A DNA stretch of 21,454 bases, taken from positions 1 to 21,454 of the forward strand of contig JBJFFE010000004.1 of assembly GCA_051891435.1 (NCBI GenBank), in the 5' to 3' direction. Both the position numbers and the translations under genes were made by a program. Below, piece by piece: positions 1 to 6,402 of the stretch. Origin of the DNA: UMGS1933 sp051891435 (lineage in GTDB: Bacteria > Bacillota > Clostridia > TANB77 > CAG-508). The number at the start of each line of letters is the position of its first letter. Within the stretch, counting starts at the first letter, position 1. The notes beneath the pieces were generated by a model. That model did not search any database. It was not told the origin of the DNA and saw only the letters and a list, made by a program, of their open reading frames with translations.

Positions 1-21
1 ACCCCGACGAGATTTGGCGGT
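1..21 (+). repeat. edge of a GC-rich dispersed repeat, partial
   Basis: The first ~20 bases (accccgacgagatt-ggcgg) match, with one mismatch, the reverse complement of the outer arm of the structured element at 5664-5807 (there accccgacgagattgggcgg). Similarity stops after about base 21. The rest of this copy would lie outside the window, so only its edge can be seen. It lies upstream of a tRNA promoter rather than directly in front of a protein gene, which favours a dispersed element over a gene-specific riboswitch. Confidence 0.5.
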
Positions 22-79
22 CGTCTTTTGATATCTTCAATAAAACAATTACTCAAACAAATTATTATTTGTAGAATTC

Positions 80-108
80 TTGCAAGAACAAATTAAATAG
101 TGTATAAT
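80..108 (+). promoter_or_regulatory. sigma-A-type promoter of tRNA-Arg
   Basis: A -35 box TTGCAA (80-85) is followed after 17 bases by a perfect -10 box TATAAT (103-108). Transcription would start around 114-116, just before the tRNA 5' end at 120, so the primary transcript has almost no leader. Confidence 0.75.
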
Positions 109-119
109 ACATAAAGCAT

Positions 120-196
120 GCATTTATAGCTCAGGTGGATAGAGCGCTCCCCTCCTAAGGGAGAGGCCGCTGGTTCGAGTCCAGCTAAGTGCACCA
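120..196 (+). tRNA. tRNA-Arg (anticodon CCU)
   Basis: A full cloverleaf can be folded. The acceptor stem gcattta pairs with taagtgc, the discriminator is A193, and CCA (194-196) is encoded. The anticodon stem ctccc/gggag encloses the 7-base loop ctcctaa, giving anticodon CCU, and the T arm carries ggttcgagtcc. The tRNA reads AGG arginine codons. It cannot read CGG by standard pairing, which matters for the CGG frameshift sites found elsewhere in this window. Confidence 0.96.
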
Positions 197-265
197 AAAG
201 AATAGTATATTATTAGTTAATTTTTAATTAAGTGCTTTATTTTAAGGATTCGAAAAGGAGTATAG

Positions 266-289
266 AAAAAAGGTCCAGTGGACCTTTTT
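266..289 (+). terminator. intrinsic terminator after tRNA-Arg
   Basis: The stem ggtcc (272-276), loop agt and ggacc (280-284) is extended by five A's on the left and five T's on the right, giving a 10-bp hairpin ending in a U tract. It separates the tRNA from tadA. Confidence 0.75.
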
Positions 290-336
290 CCCCAATTATA
301 ATAATATATAAAATAATTTTACGAAAAGAGATTTTT

Positions 337-792
337 ATGGAAGAAAAATTTATGTTAGAGGCTTTAAAAGAAGCTAAGAAGGCATATGAAAAAGAAGAAA
401 TTCCAGTAGGGGCAGTTATAGTTAAAGACGGAAAAATTATAGCTAAAGCTCATAATTTAAGAGAAAAAAAACAAAGTGCAATTGCCCATGCCGAGATATT
501 GGCAATAGAAAAGGCAAATAAAAAATTAAATTCATGGAGATTAGTTGATTGCGATATGTATGTTACATTAGAACCATGTACAATGTGTATGGGAGCAATA
601 ATTTCATCAAGAATTAAAAATTTGTATATAGGAGCACTAGACTCTAAAACTGGTGCTTGTGGATCCTTTGTGGATTTAAGTCAATACAAATTTAATCATA
701 CTGTAAATATTTTTAAAGGAATACTTCAGGACAAGTGTGAATATATTTTAAAAGACTTTTTTAAAGAATTAAGAAAGAAGAAAAATATATAG
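337..792 (+). CDS. tadA: tRNA-specific adenosine deaminase TadA
   Basis: The enzyme deaminates A34 of tRNA-Arg(ACG) to inosine in the cytoplasm, so that one tRNA reads CGU, CGC and CGA but not CGG. The 151-aa product has the zinc deaminase signature: HAE (His and catalytic Glu) near residue 50 and PCTMC about 30 residues later, plus the IPVGAVIV strand near the N terminus. I start at ATG 337 rather than at an upstream ATG (232): the 35 extra residues are unlike the family and would run through the tRNA terminator. An AAAAGAG-like site lies 6 bases before 337. The stop overlaps the Shine-Dalgarno of the next gene, so the two are probably co-translated. Confidence 0.95.
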   Translation: MEEKFMLEALKEAKKAYEKEEIPVGAVIVKDGKIIAKAHNLREKKQSAIAHAEILAIEKANKKLNSWRLVDCDMYVTLEPCTMCMGAIISSRIKNLYIGALDSKTGACGSFVDLSQYKFNHTVNIFKGILQDKCEYILKDFFKELRKKKNI

Positions 793-801
793 GAGGAACA
801 A

Positions 802-1548
802 ATGATAGAACCACCCAAAAGAAAAACAAATCAGAAATACTTAATAATGTTATTTTTAATACTAATATTAAGTACAACATTTTTTATAATGTATAAATAT
901 TATGTAGAAGGGGAACAAAATATTCCTTTTAATATAACAAAAATGATAGTTATAAGTAGTGCAGAAACACAAAATTTTGCAAAAAATGAAAGCGTATATC
1001 AAGCAGATGTAGTGCAAAAAAATGATATTTATATTGCTATTGAAAAAAATCAAAATTATAAAAAAGAAGATGCAATCAAAAAGATAATTTTTGACAATTT
1101 TAAAATAGTTGAAGCTGGTTCAAAAGGAAATGTAAAAATTTATAGAACATCTCAAGGCGAAAAGTCTTTTGAATATGTAGAGGAATATGAAATAAATGAT
1201 AGTATTGAATACATAGGAGCAAAAAATACCAACTTAAAACAAGAACAAATGACTATATCAAATCAGGGTGGATTAATAGAACTTAGTGTACTTATAAAGG
1301 ATTTAGGTAAAATTACATATACAGAAAATGAAAATATAGTATCAGATGGAACTTTAATTAGTAAATTAAATTTAACAAATGAAGAGATAAAAACTAAGAT
1401 TTCTTTTGATATGTCTATAGAATTACAATCTGGAAATACATTTAAGACTACAATTTTGTTAGAATTACCAGCAGGTGATATTGCAACAGAGGGTGTAAGT
1501 ACAACAGAAAATACGGATTTATCTAAATTAGTGTTTAAAAGAATATAG
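802..1548 (+). CDS. membrane-anchored protein of unknown function
   Basis: I do not recognise this 248-aa protein. A basic N terminus (PPKRK) is followed by one hydrophobic segment at about residues 14-32, and the remaining ~215 residues are hydrophilic with alternating beta-strand-like stretches and no Cys. This predicts an N-in, one-pass membrane protein with an extracytoplasmic domain. A strong AGGAGG (791-796) sits 5 bases before the ATG and overlaps the tadA stop, so it is in an operon with tadA. No catalytic motif is visible. An envelope-associated role is inference from topology only. Confidence 0.8.
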   Translation: MIEPPKRKTNQKYLIMLFLILILSTTFFIMYKYYVEGEQNIPFNITKMIVISSAETQNFAKNESVYQADVVQKNDIYIAIEKNQNYKKEDAIKKIIFDNFKIVEAGSKGNVKIYRTSQGEKSFEYVEEYEINDSIEYIGAKNTNLKQEQMTISNQGGLIELSVLIKDLGKITYTENENIVSDGTLISKLNLTNEEIKTKISFDMSIELQSGNTFKTTILLELPAGDIATEGVSTTENTDLSKLVFKRI

Positions 1549-1595
1549 AGATTATAAATTGTTTCTATAAGAGGATATAAATTCTTTTAAAATAC

Positions 1596-1624
1596 TTGAT
1601 TAAATTTAAATAAAATTATATAAT
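1596..1624 (+). promoter_or_regulatory. sigma-A-type promoter of SRP RNA
   Basis: A -35 box TTGATT (1596-1601), 17-base spacer and perfect -10 box TATAAT (1619-1624). The expected start at about 1631-1633 coincides with the first base of the SRP RNA terminal helix. Confidence 0.75.
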
Positions 1625-1632
1625 ATTAAAGT

Positions 1633-1751
1633 AAGTTAACCTTTGTATGGAGGGTAATTCAATAAATAGCTATGAATCTTGTCAGGTCCGGAAGGAAGCA
1701 GCAATAAATAGTGTCATTTATGTGGATTGCTTTCCATAGAGAGGTTAACTT
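1633..1751 (+). ncRNA. ffs: signal recognition particle RNA, small bacterial type
   Basis: The RNA scaffolds Ffh for co-translational targeting. The diagnostic helix-8 core gtcaggtccggaaggaagca lies at 1681-1700, including the GGAA tetraloop (ccggaagg). The ends pair as aagttaacct (1633-1642) with aggttaactt (1742-1751). At about 119 nt it is the short form without a full Alu domain, unlike the ~270-nt form of Bacillus. No U tract follows the terminal helix, so 3' end formation is unclear and readthrough into dnaX is possible. Confidence 0.93.
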
Positions 1752-1774
1752 AAATAATAAGTGGGGGTATTATT

Positions 1775-3322
1775 TTGGCATATACAGCTTTATATAGAAA
1801 ATTTAGACCATTAAAATTTAATGAAATGGTAGGGCAAGAGCATATTACTAAAACTTTAAAAAATCAAATAATCTCTGGTAGAGTTGGACATGCATATCTT
1901 TTTAATGGAGGAAGAGGAACAGGAAAAACATCAGCTGCAAAAATTATGGCACGAGCAATAAACTGTTTAAATCCACAAGATGGTGAACCATGTAATGAAT
2001 GTGAAATATGTAAAGCAATGCTTACAGGTTCTCTTACAGATGTTGTAGAAATGGATGCTGCATCTAATAATAGTGTAGAAGATATTAGAGCAATTAGAGA
2101 TGAAGTAAATTTCTTACCAACACTTGCAAAATATAGAGTATATATAATAGATGAGGTACATATGTTATCTACGGGGGCATTTAATGCATTACTTAAAACA
2201 TTAGAAGAGCCACCAGAACATGTAAAGTTTATACTTGCAACAACAGAGCCACAAAAATTGCCAGCAACTATTCTTTCAAGGTGCCAAAGATTTGATTTTA
2301 AAAGAATTTCTGTAGAGGACATTATAAAAAGATTAGAAATAATTTGCAAAGAAAGTAATATTGATATAACAAAAGAAGCTTTAAGAATGATTGCAGTATT
2401 ATCAGAAGGAGCATTAAGAGATGCAATAAGTATACTAGAAAGATGTGCACAAAATGAAGTAGATAAAATAGATGAAGATCAAATAAGAGAATTAGTTGGT
2501 ATACCAAAATTAACATACATAAAAAATTTAACTACTGCAATTTTAGAATACAATTCAGAAAAAGCAATAGAAGAAATGCAAAAAGTTATTTCTGAAGGTA
2601 AAGATTTAGATAATTTTTTGTGGGAGATTATAAAATATGTAAAAGATATTTTAATATATAAATCAACCCAAAAACTAGAATTATACAGCAAAGATGAAAT
2701 AGATTATATAGAAAAATTATCAAATACAGTAGATAAGCCAAGATTATTACAATTAATATATGATTTATCAGAACTTGCAAATACAATGAAATGGTCTTCT
2801 CAAAAAAATATTATTTTTGAAGCAGGAATAATTAAAGAGTGTTTAGAAATCAAAAGTGAAAAGTTAGAGGCTAGAAACGTTGTGACAAAGGAGGTTCCTA
2901 AAAAATCTAATAAAACTGATATAAAAGGAAAAAATGTAAAACAACAAATTAAAGAAACTAAAGAAAAGCCAGAAACAACTGTAAAAATTTCTGGTAAGTA
3001 TGTACCATATTGGACGACTGTTGTAGATAAGATAAAAGCAAATGGGAAAATAATGATATACACAAATTTAATAGGAACAAAAGCAAAATTAATAGATGAT
3101 ATGACTGTTGGAATAGAATTTCCAAATAAATTATCTGAATTTGGGAAAAAAGTGCTTAATGAATATGAAAATAAAGCTCTAATAGAAAAACTAGTTTCTA
3201 TGGAAGCAGGCAATACAATGAGAGTTAAATACCTAACTGAAAGTGAAGAAGAAAAGCCAAAAGATAATTTAGAAAATTTGGCAAGTAAGTTAAATATACC
3301 AATAAATATTATAGATGAATAG
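1775..3322 (+). CDS. dnaX: DNA polymerase III subunit gamma/tau
   Basis: AAA+ clamp-loader ATPase that loads the sliding clamp at replication forks. In the 515-aa product: Walker A GGRGTGKT (45-52), zinc module C64, C73, C76, C79, Walker B with DEVH (126-129), sensor-1 ATTEP (155-159) and the SRC arginine-finger motif (168-170). The C-terminal ~150 residues are lysine-rich linker and tau-like tail. The start is TTG at 1775, supported by the conserved N terminus (AYTALYRKFRP) and a GGGGG site 8 bases upstream. It follows ffs and precedes ebfC and recR, a common Bacillota order. I see no convincing internal slippery site for making a separate gamma form. Confidence 0.96.
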   Translation: MAYTALYRKFRPLKFNEMVGQEHITKTLKNQIISGRVGHAYLFNGGRGTGKTSAAKIMARAINCLNPQDGEPCNECEICKAMLTGSLTDVVEMDAASNNSVEDIRAIRDEVNFLPTLAKYRVYIIDEVHMLSTGAFNALLKTLEEPPEHVKFILATTEPQKLPATILSRCQRFDFKRISVEDIIKRLEIICKESNIDITKEALRMIAVLSEGALRDAISILERCAQNEVDKIDEDQIRELVGIPKLTYIKNLTTAILEYNSEKAIEEMQKVISEGKDLDNFLWEIIKYVKDILIYKSTQKLELYSKDEIDYIEKLSNTVDKPRLLQLIYDLSELANTMKWSSQKNIIFEAGIIKECLEIKSEKLEARNVVTKEVPKKSNKTDIKGKNVKQQIKETKEKPETTVKISGKYVPYWTTVVDKIKANGKIMIYTNLIGTKAKLIDDMTVGIEFPNKLSEFGKKVLNEYENKALIEKLVSMEAGNTMRVKYLTESEEEKPKDNLENLASKLNIPINIIDE

Positions 3323-3333
3323 GAGGATTTTAT

Positions 3334-3678
3334 ATGTCTAAAAGAGGAGGATTCCCAGGAGGAATGGGAGGATTTGGTGGAATGAACATCAACCAATTAA
3401 TGAAGGAAGCAAAAAAAATGCAAGCAGATATGGAAAAATCACAAGGAGAGTTACAAGCAAAAGAATTTGAAGCAACAGCTGGAGGGGGAGCAATAACAGT
3501 TAAAGTTCTAGGAACAAAACAAATCAAGGAAATAAAAATACAAAAAGATGTTGTAGACCCAGATGATGTTGAAATGCTAGAGGATTTAATAATGACATCT
3601 GTAAATGAAGCTCTAAGAAAAGTAGACGAAGCACAAGCAGCTTCTCTTGGAAAATACAACATACCAGGTCTAATGTAG
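3334..3678 (+). CDS. ebfC: nucleoid-associated protein, YbaB/EbfC family
   Basis: Small dimeric DNA-binding protein. The 114-aa product begins with a Gly/Met-rich segment, then a helical segment (LMKEAKKMQADMEK), a central GGGAITV sheet region, and the DPDDVEMLEDLI helix typical of YbaB. AGGAGG (3321-3326) overlaps the dnaX stop and lies 7 bases before the ATG. The placement between dnaX and recR is the classic one, suggesting a role linked to replication or repair, although the exact function of the family is unsettled. Confidence 0.94.
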   Translation: MSKRGGFPGGMGGFGGMNINQLMKEAKKMQADMEKSQGELQAKEFEATAGGGAITVKVLGTKQIKEIKIQKDVVDPDDVEMLEDLIMTSVNEALRKVDEAQAASLGKYNIPGLM

Positions 3679-3687
3679 GAGAAAAAA

Positions 3688-4287
3688 ATGTCATATTATT
3701 CACCATCAATAGAAAAATTAATAGAAAACTTTGAAAAACTACCAAGTATAGGGCATAAAACAGCAATAAGACTAGCATTTCATATGTTAGACTTAGACCA
3801 AGAACGCACACAAGAATTTATAGATTCTATAGTTGAGGCAAAGAAAAAATTAAAATATTGTTCAAAATGTTATAACATTTCGGACACAGACCCATGCCCA
3901 ATTTGTAGTAGCCCTAAAAGAGATGCAAGTGTTATTTGTGTGGTTGAAGATGTAAGAGATGTAATTGCAATGGAAAGAACACATGAATTTAAAGGAGTTT
4001 ATCATGTTTTACATGGATCAATATCTCCAATGAACGGAATAGGTCCAGATGATATAAAAATAAAAGAGTTACTTGCAAGACTTTCTGATAATAATGTAAA
4101 AGAAATAATTCTTGCAACGAATCCAAGAGTAGAAGGAGAAGCAACTGCAATTTACTTATCTAAAATAATAAAACCATTAGGTATAAAAGTAACAAGAATT
4201 GCACAAGGAATACCTGTTGGTGGAGATTTAGAGTATACTGATGAGGTAACTTTAAGCCAAGCGTTGGAGGGAAGAAGAGAACTTTAG
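3688..4287 (+). CDS. recR: recombination mediator protein RecR
   Basis: RecR works with RecO/RecF to load RecA on gapped DNA. The 199-aa product has, in order, a helix-hairpin-helix (LPSIGHKTA, about 18-26), a C4 zinc finger (C58, C61, C70, C73), and a Toprim domain beginning VVEDVRD (85-91) with TNPRVEGEATA (144-154). Length and architecture are normal. AGGAG sits 6 bases before the ATG, 9 bases after ebfC. It is the last gene of the dnaX-ebfC-recR operon; the hairpin at 4451-4487 would terminate it. Confidence 0.97.
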   Translation: MSYYSPSIEKLIENFEKLPSIGHKTAIRLAFHMLDLDQERTQEFIDSIVEAKKKLKYCSKCYNISDTDPCPICSSPKRDASVICVVEDVRDVIAMERTHEFKGVYHVLHGSISPMNGIGPDDIKIKELLARLSDNNVKEIILATNPRVEGEATAIYLSKIIKPLGIKVTRIAQGIPVGGDLEYTDEVTLSQALEGRREL

Positions 4288-4290
4288 AAA

Positions 4291-4449
4291 CTAATTATCA
4301 AGAGAAAGTATTGCTAAATTATCGCCTAAAGCTGTAAAAAAGGCACCTAAAACAGCAATATCTTCATTTGACAATTGACTCGACATTGCTATTGCTAAAC
4401 TACTTGCAAGAGTTACTAATTCACAATTTGAAAAATCGGAAATACACAT
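4291..4449 (-). CDS. 52-aa small protein, DUF6774-like
   Basis: A short reverse-strand ORF with ATG at 4449-4447 and TAG at 4293-4291. The peptide begins MCISDFSNCELV and contains two amphipathic helices joined by SNEDIA, with ALGDNLA near the C terminus. It resembles, from memory, the small Clostridia family DUF6774 (CELVT..., LLAAFLTQLGDTLA), whose function is unknown. GAGAGG at 4463-4458, 8 bases upstream of the ATG, is a plausible ribosome site, but it lies inside the stem of the terminator that follows the glycosyltransferase gene. An in-frame TGA just upstream fixes the start. Translation would need transcriptional readthrough of that hairpin. Confidence 0.62.
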   Translation of the reverse strand: MCISDFSNCELVTLASSLAIAMSSQLSNEDIAVLGAFFTALGDNLAILSLDN

Positions 4450-4450
4450 A

Positions 4451-4487
4451 AAAAAAACCTCTCATAAAAATATATGAGAGGTTTTTT
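4451..4487. terminator. bidirectional intrinsic terminator
   Basis: The 10-bp stem acctctcata (4457-4466) / tatgagaggt (4473-4482) with a 6-base loop is flanked by an A tract on the left and a T tract on the right, extending to ~15 bp. It would stop recR transcripts (plus strand) and glycosyltransferase transcripts (minus strand; the gene ends at 4491). On the minus strand the descending stem contains the GAGAGG ribosome site of the 52-aa ORF. Confidence 0.82.
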
Positions 4488-4490
4488 AAA

Positions 4491-5622
4491 TTATTTCTTT
4501 TCAAGTAAAATTTTGCATATATCTGCAGTTGAATTTCTCTTAGCTAAAAGTCTTGCATTTATTTTCATTTTTTGCAGTGTATCAGGATTATTAAAAATAT
4601 TATATAATTTTTCCTCAACATTATCATTTTTCTTAATCCAAATACCTACATTATTTTTTTCTAAAAATTCTGCATTTTCAGTTTCTTGTCCAGGAATAGG
4701 GTTAATTACAATTATCGGCAAACCAGAAGCTAGGCTTTCTGTTGTTGTAAGACCGCCGAGGTTTGGTAATTACTAAATCTGAAACACTCATAAGTTCTGG
4801 AACTTTATTTGTAAAAGGTAATATTTTTACTAAATCAGAAGCATTATTTTCTTTTACTAATTCTTCAAAATTATCTTGCATTTTTTTATTTTTACCAGCA
4901 ATTGCAATTATTTGAAAATTAGGAAAAGAGGTAATTAAAGTTTTTAGAATATTTAGAGTTTTATCTTTTCCAAAACCATATTCACCACCAGCAAAAAATA
5001 AAATTGTTTTTTTATCTGTAGATAAATTAAATTCAGATAATATTTTTTCTTTATCATAATGAGCTAAAAATCTATTTGATAAAGGAATTCCAGTTGCAAA
5101 AACTTTATTTTCTGGAATACCAAGCTTGATTAGTTCTAATTTCATTTTATCATGTGCAACAAAAAAATAATTTACTTGTTCTGGGTACATAAGCCATTGC
5201 ACATGTGGGGCATAATCTGTGAGTATTGTTGCAATTTCACTTGTAATTTTGTATTTATTTTTTAAATATGCACACATTTGACTACTAAAAGGGTGAGTAG
5301 ATATTATTAAATCTGGTTCGAAATTTTGTAATAATTTATTTAATTTTAATGCTAATAATTTTTGTGCATTACTACTAATCAATAATAGAGGACCTTTACC
5401 AGAACTATAATATATTTTACCCCAAGCCCATTTAGCATTTTTTGCTATATTTGAATAAGCTTTGGTGGTTACTTTGTTAATTGTTTTACTGATATATTCC
5501 ATACAATCTATCATTAAAATTTCGGTATCTGAATAATTATTTTCAATATATTCTTTAATACTTCTTGCAGCAGATAAATGCCCACCACCATAAGAACCAT
5601 AAAAAATTATAATTTTTTTCAT
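4491..5622 (-). CDS. UgtP/MGDG-synthase-like glycosyltransferase, +1 frameshift needed
   Basis: MurG-fold enzyme predicted to transfer a sugar (glucose or galactose from a UDP-sugar) to diacylglycerol at the inner membrane face, making glycolipids that can anchor lipoteichoic acid. Start ATG 5622 (MKKIIIFYGSYGGGHLSAA) has AAAGGA 6 bases upstream; an in-frame TTG at 5637 is less likely. The N domain has the GGGH acceptor motif, and FAGGEYGFGK and ITKPGG mark the C domain. Frame 0 runs 288 codons to ...VITKP and then meets CGG at 4758-4756; it would end 18 codons later. Skipping one C (4758) restores GGLTTTESLASGLP, the donor-binding motif, and 88 further codons to TAA at 4493-4491. The joined product is ~376 aa, normal for the family. 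Confidence 0.88.
4756..4761 (-). other. +1 frameshift site CCT-CGG
   Basis: Read on the minus strand the sequence is aaa-cct-c-ggc-ggt. In frame 0 the codon after CCT (Pro) is CGG; omitting the C gives Gly-Gly of the conserved KPGGLTTTE motif. The match to the family resumes at once after the skipped base, so a single extra C explains the break. Two further sites of the same NNT-C-GGN form occur at 6281 and 21004. Confidence 0.75.
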
Positions 5623-5663
5623 AGGCAATCCTTTCAAAATAATTTATTTCGTCCTTAAAGTCC

Positions 5664-5807
5664 GCCCAATCTCGTCGGGGTTTATATATTTTAATCTGCT
5701 CTATTAGCCTCCCACCGGCGCTGTAACAAGGCTTGCGCCTTTAACAGCCCACGGCGGTCCCCACGGAACAATTCGCATTTAAAATATATAAAACCCCTGC
5801 GTTGGGC
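5664..5807 (-). repeat. GC-rich structured element (MITE or ncRNA)
   Basis: The arms form a long imperfect helix: gcccaa (5664-5669) with ttgggc (5802-5807), then, past an internal loop, ggggtttatatatttt (5677-5692) with a near-perfect complement ending at 5797. The ~85-nt interior is strikingly GC-rich for this genome. Read on the minus strand it contains aaggc-gcaa-gcctt, a 5-bp stem capped by a GNRA tetraloop, nested inside gctgt/acagc and accg/cggt pairings. This favours a minus-strand RNA. It ends about 42 bases before the glycosyltransferase ATG (5622). A second copy of its edge is at 1-21. I do not recognise the family. Either a MITE-like repeat with inverted ends or a structured RNA would fit. 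Confidence 0.6.
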
Positions 5808-5911
5808 TATATTATCTTTATAATAAATTTTTAAATGTCTAGCAAAAACATTATACCATAAAATTTCAAAAAATGTATAATTTATTAAAAAATAGATAAA
5901 ATAAAGTTATT

Positions 5912-6383
5912 ATGAAAAAAAGTTTAAAAATATTATTAATTTTTTTATTTATATTTTTTATTTTAGTATGTTCAAAAAATAGCCAACTTAAAGATATAAG
6001 TTTAGCAAGTTCAAATTCTGGCAATACTTCTGATTTACAACTAATGGCAAGAGCAATAAATGGAGAAGCAAGAGGAGAAAGCTATGAGGGACAAGTTGCT
6101 GTTGGGGCAGTAATTTTAAACAGAGTAAAAAGTTCAGAGTTCCCAAATACTATTGCAGGTGTAATATATGAACCGGGTGCTTTTACAGCTGTTTCTGATG
6201 GACAAATTAACCAGCCAATAGATGAAAATTCTACAGTATATAAGGCAGCTCAAGATGCATTAAATGGGTGGGATCCAACTAATCGGATGTGTATATTATT
6301 TTAATCCTGATACTGCAACAAATTCTTGGATATGGTCTAAGACAATTGTAAAAACTATAGGAAAACATCATTTTTGTAAATAA
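5912..6383 (+). CDS. sleB: spore cortex-lytic hydrolase SleB-like, +1 frameshift needed
   Basis: Hydrolase_2 (SleB/CwlJ) enzyme, a lytic transglycosylase that degrades spore cortex peptidoglycan on germination. The N-terminal hydrophobic stretch (about residues 5-20) with a Cys at 21 looks like a signal or lipoprotein peptide. The catalytic domain has LMARAINGEARGE (catalytic Glu in GEARGE), GQVAVGAVILNRV and PGAFTAVSDG. Frame 0 reaches GWDPTN and then CGG (6284-6286), ending 6 codons later at TAA 6302-6304. Skipping C6284 gives NGCVYYFNPDTATNSW, the family's expected C-terminal strand, to TAA at 6381-6383: 156 aa. It lacks the N-terminal peptidoglycan-binding domain of Bacillus SleB. No clear Shine-Dalgarno precedes the ATG. 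ypeB follows 19 bases later, its usual partner. Confidence 0.9.
6281..6287 (+). other. +1 frameshift site AAT-CGG-A
   Basis: The sequence act-aat-c-gga-tgt has CGG in frame 0 at 6284-6286. Omitting C6284 converts it to GGA (Gly) in the conserved TNG-x-YYFNP segment of the SleB domain, and homology continues to the end of the gene. Confidence 0.75.
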
Positions 6384-6402
6384 TATATGAAAGGAAGATT
6401 TT

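Noticed and set aside
232..336. 35-codon upstream extension of tadA
   Set aside because: It runs through the tRNA terminator, has no ribosome site at its ATG, and the extra residues do not resemble TadA.
1775..3322. Programmed frameshift within dnaX making gamma
   Set aside because: Only ordinary A runs are present in the linker region; no slippery heptamer with a following stem-loop could be identified.
1864..3811. Long reverse-strand open frames opposite dnaX, ebfC and recR
   Set aside because: They are shadows of the well-identified plus-strand genes, have low-complexity hydrophobic or Ser-rich composition and no ribosome sites.
5664..5807. Assigning the structured element to a named RNA such as 6S or raiA
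   Set aside because: The rod-like shape is suggestive, but I could not match diagnostic conserved sequence and no model search was possible.
5820..5911. Sigma-G promoter for sleB (CATTATA-like -10 near 5848)
   Set aside because: No matching -35 box lies at the correct distance, and A/T-rich sequence gives such matches by chance.
4491..6383. Treating the glycosyltransferase and sleB as pseudogenes
   Set aside because: Each has one single-base break with conserved sequence on both sides and no other lesion, and the breaks share one form with the GT2; decay would give varied lesions. I keep them as genes while noting that read-level error is not excluded.
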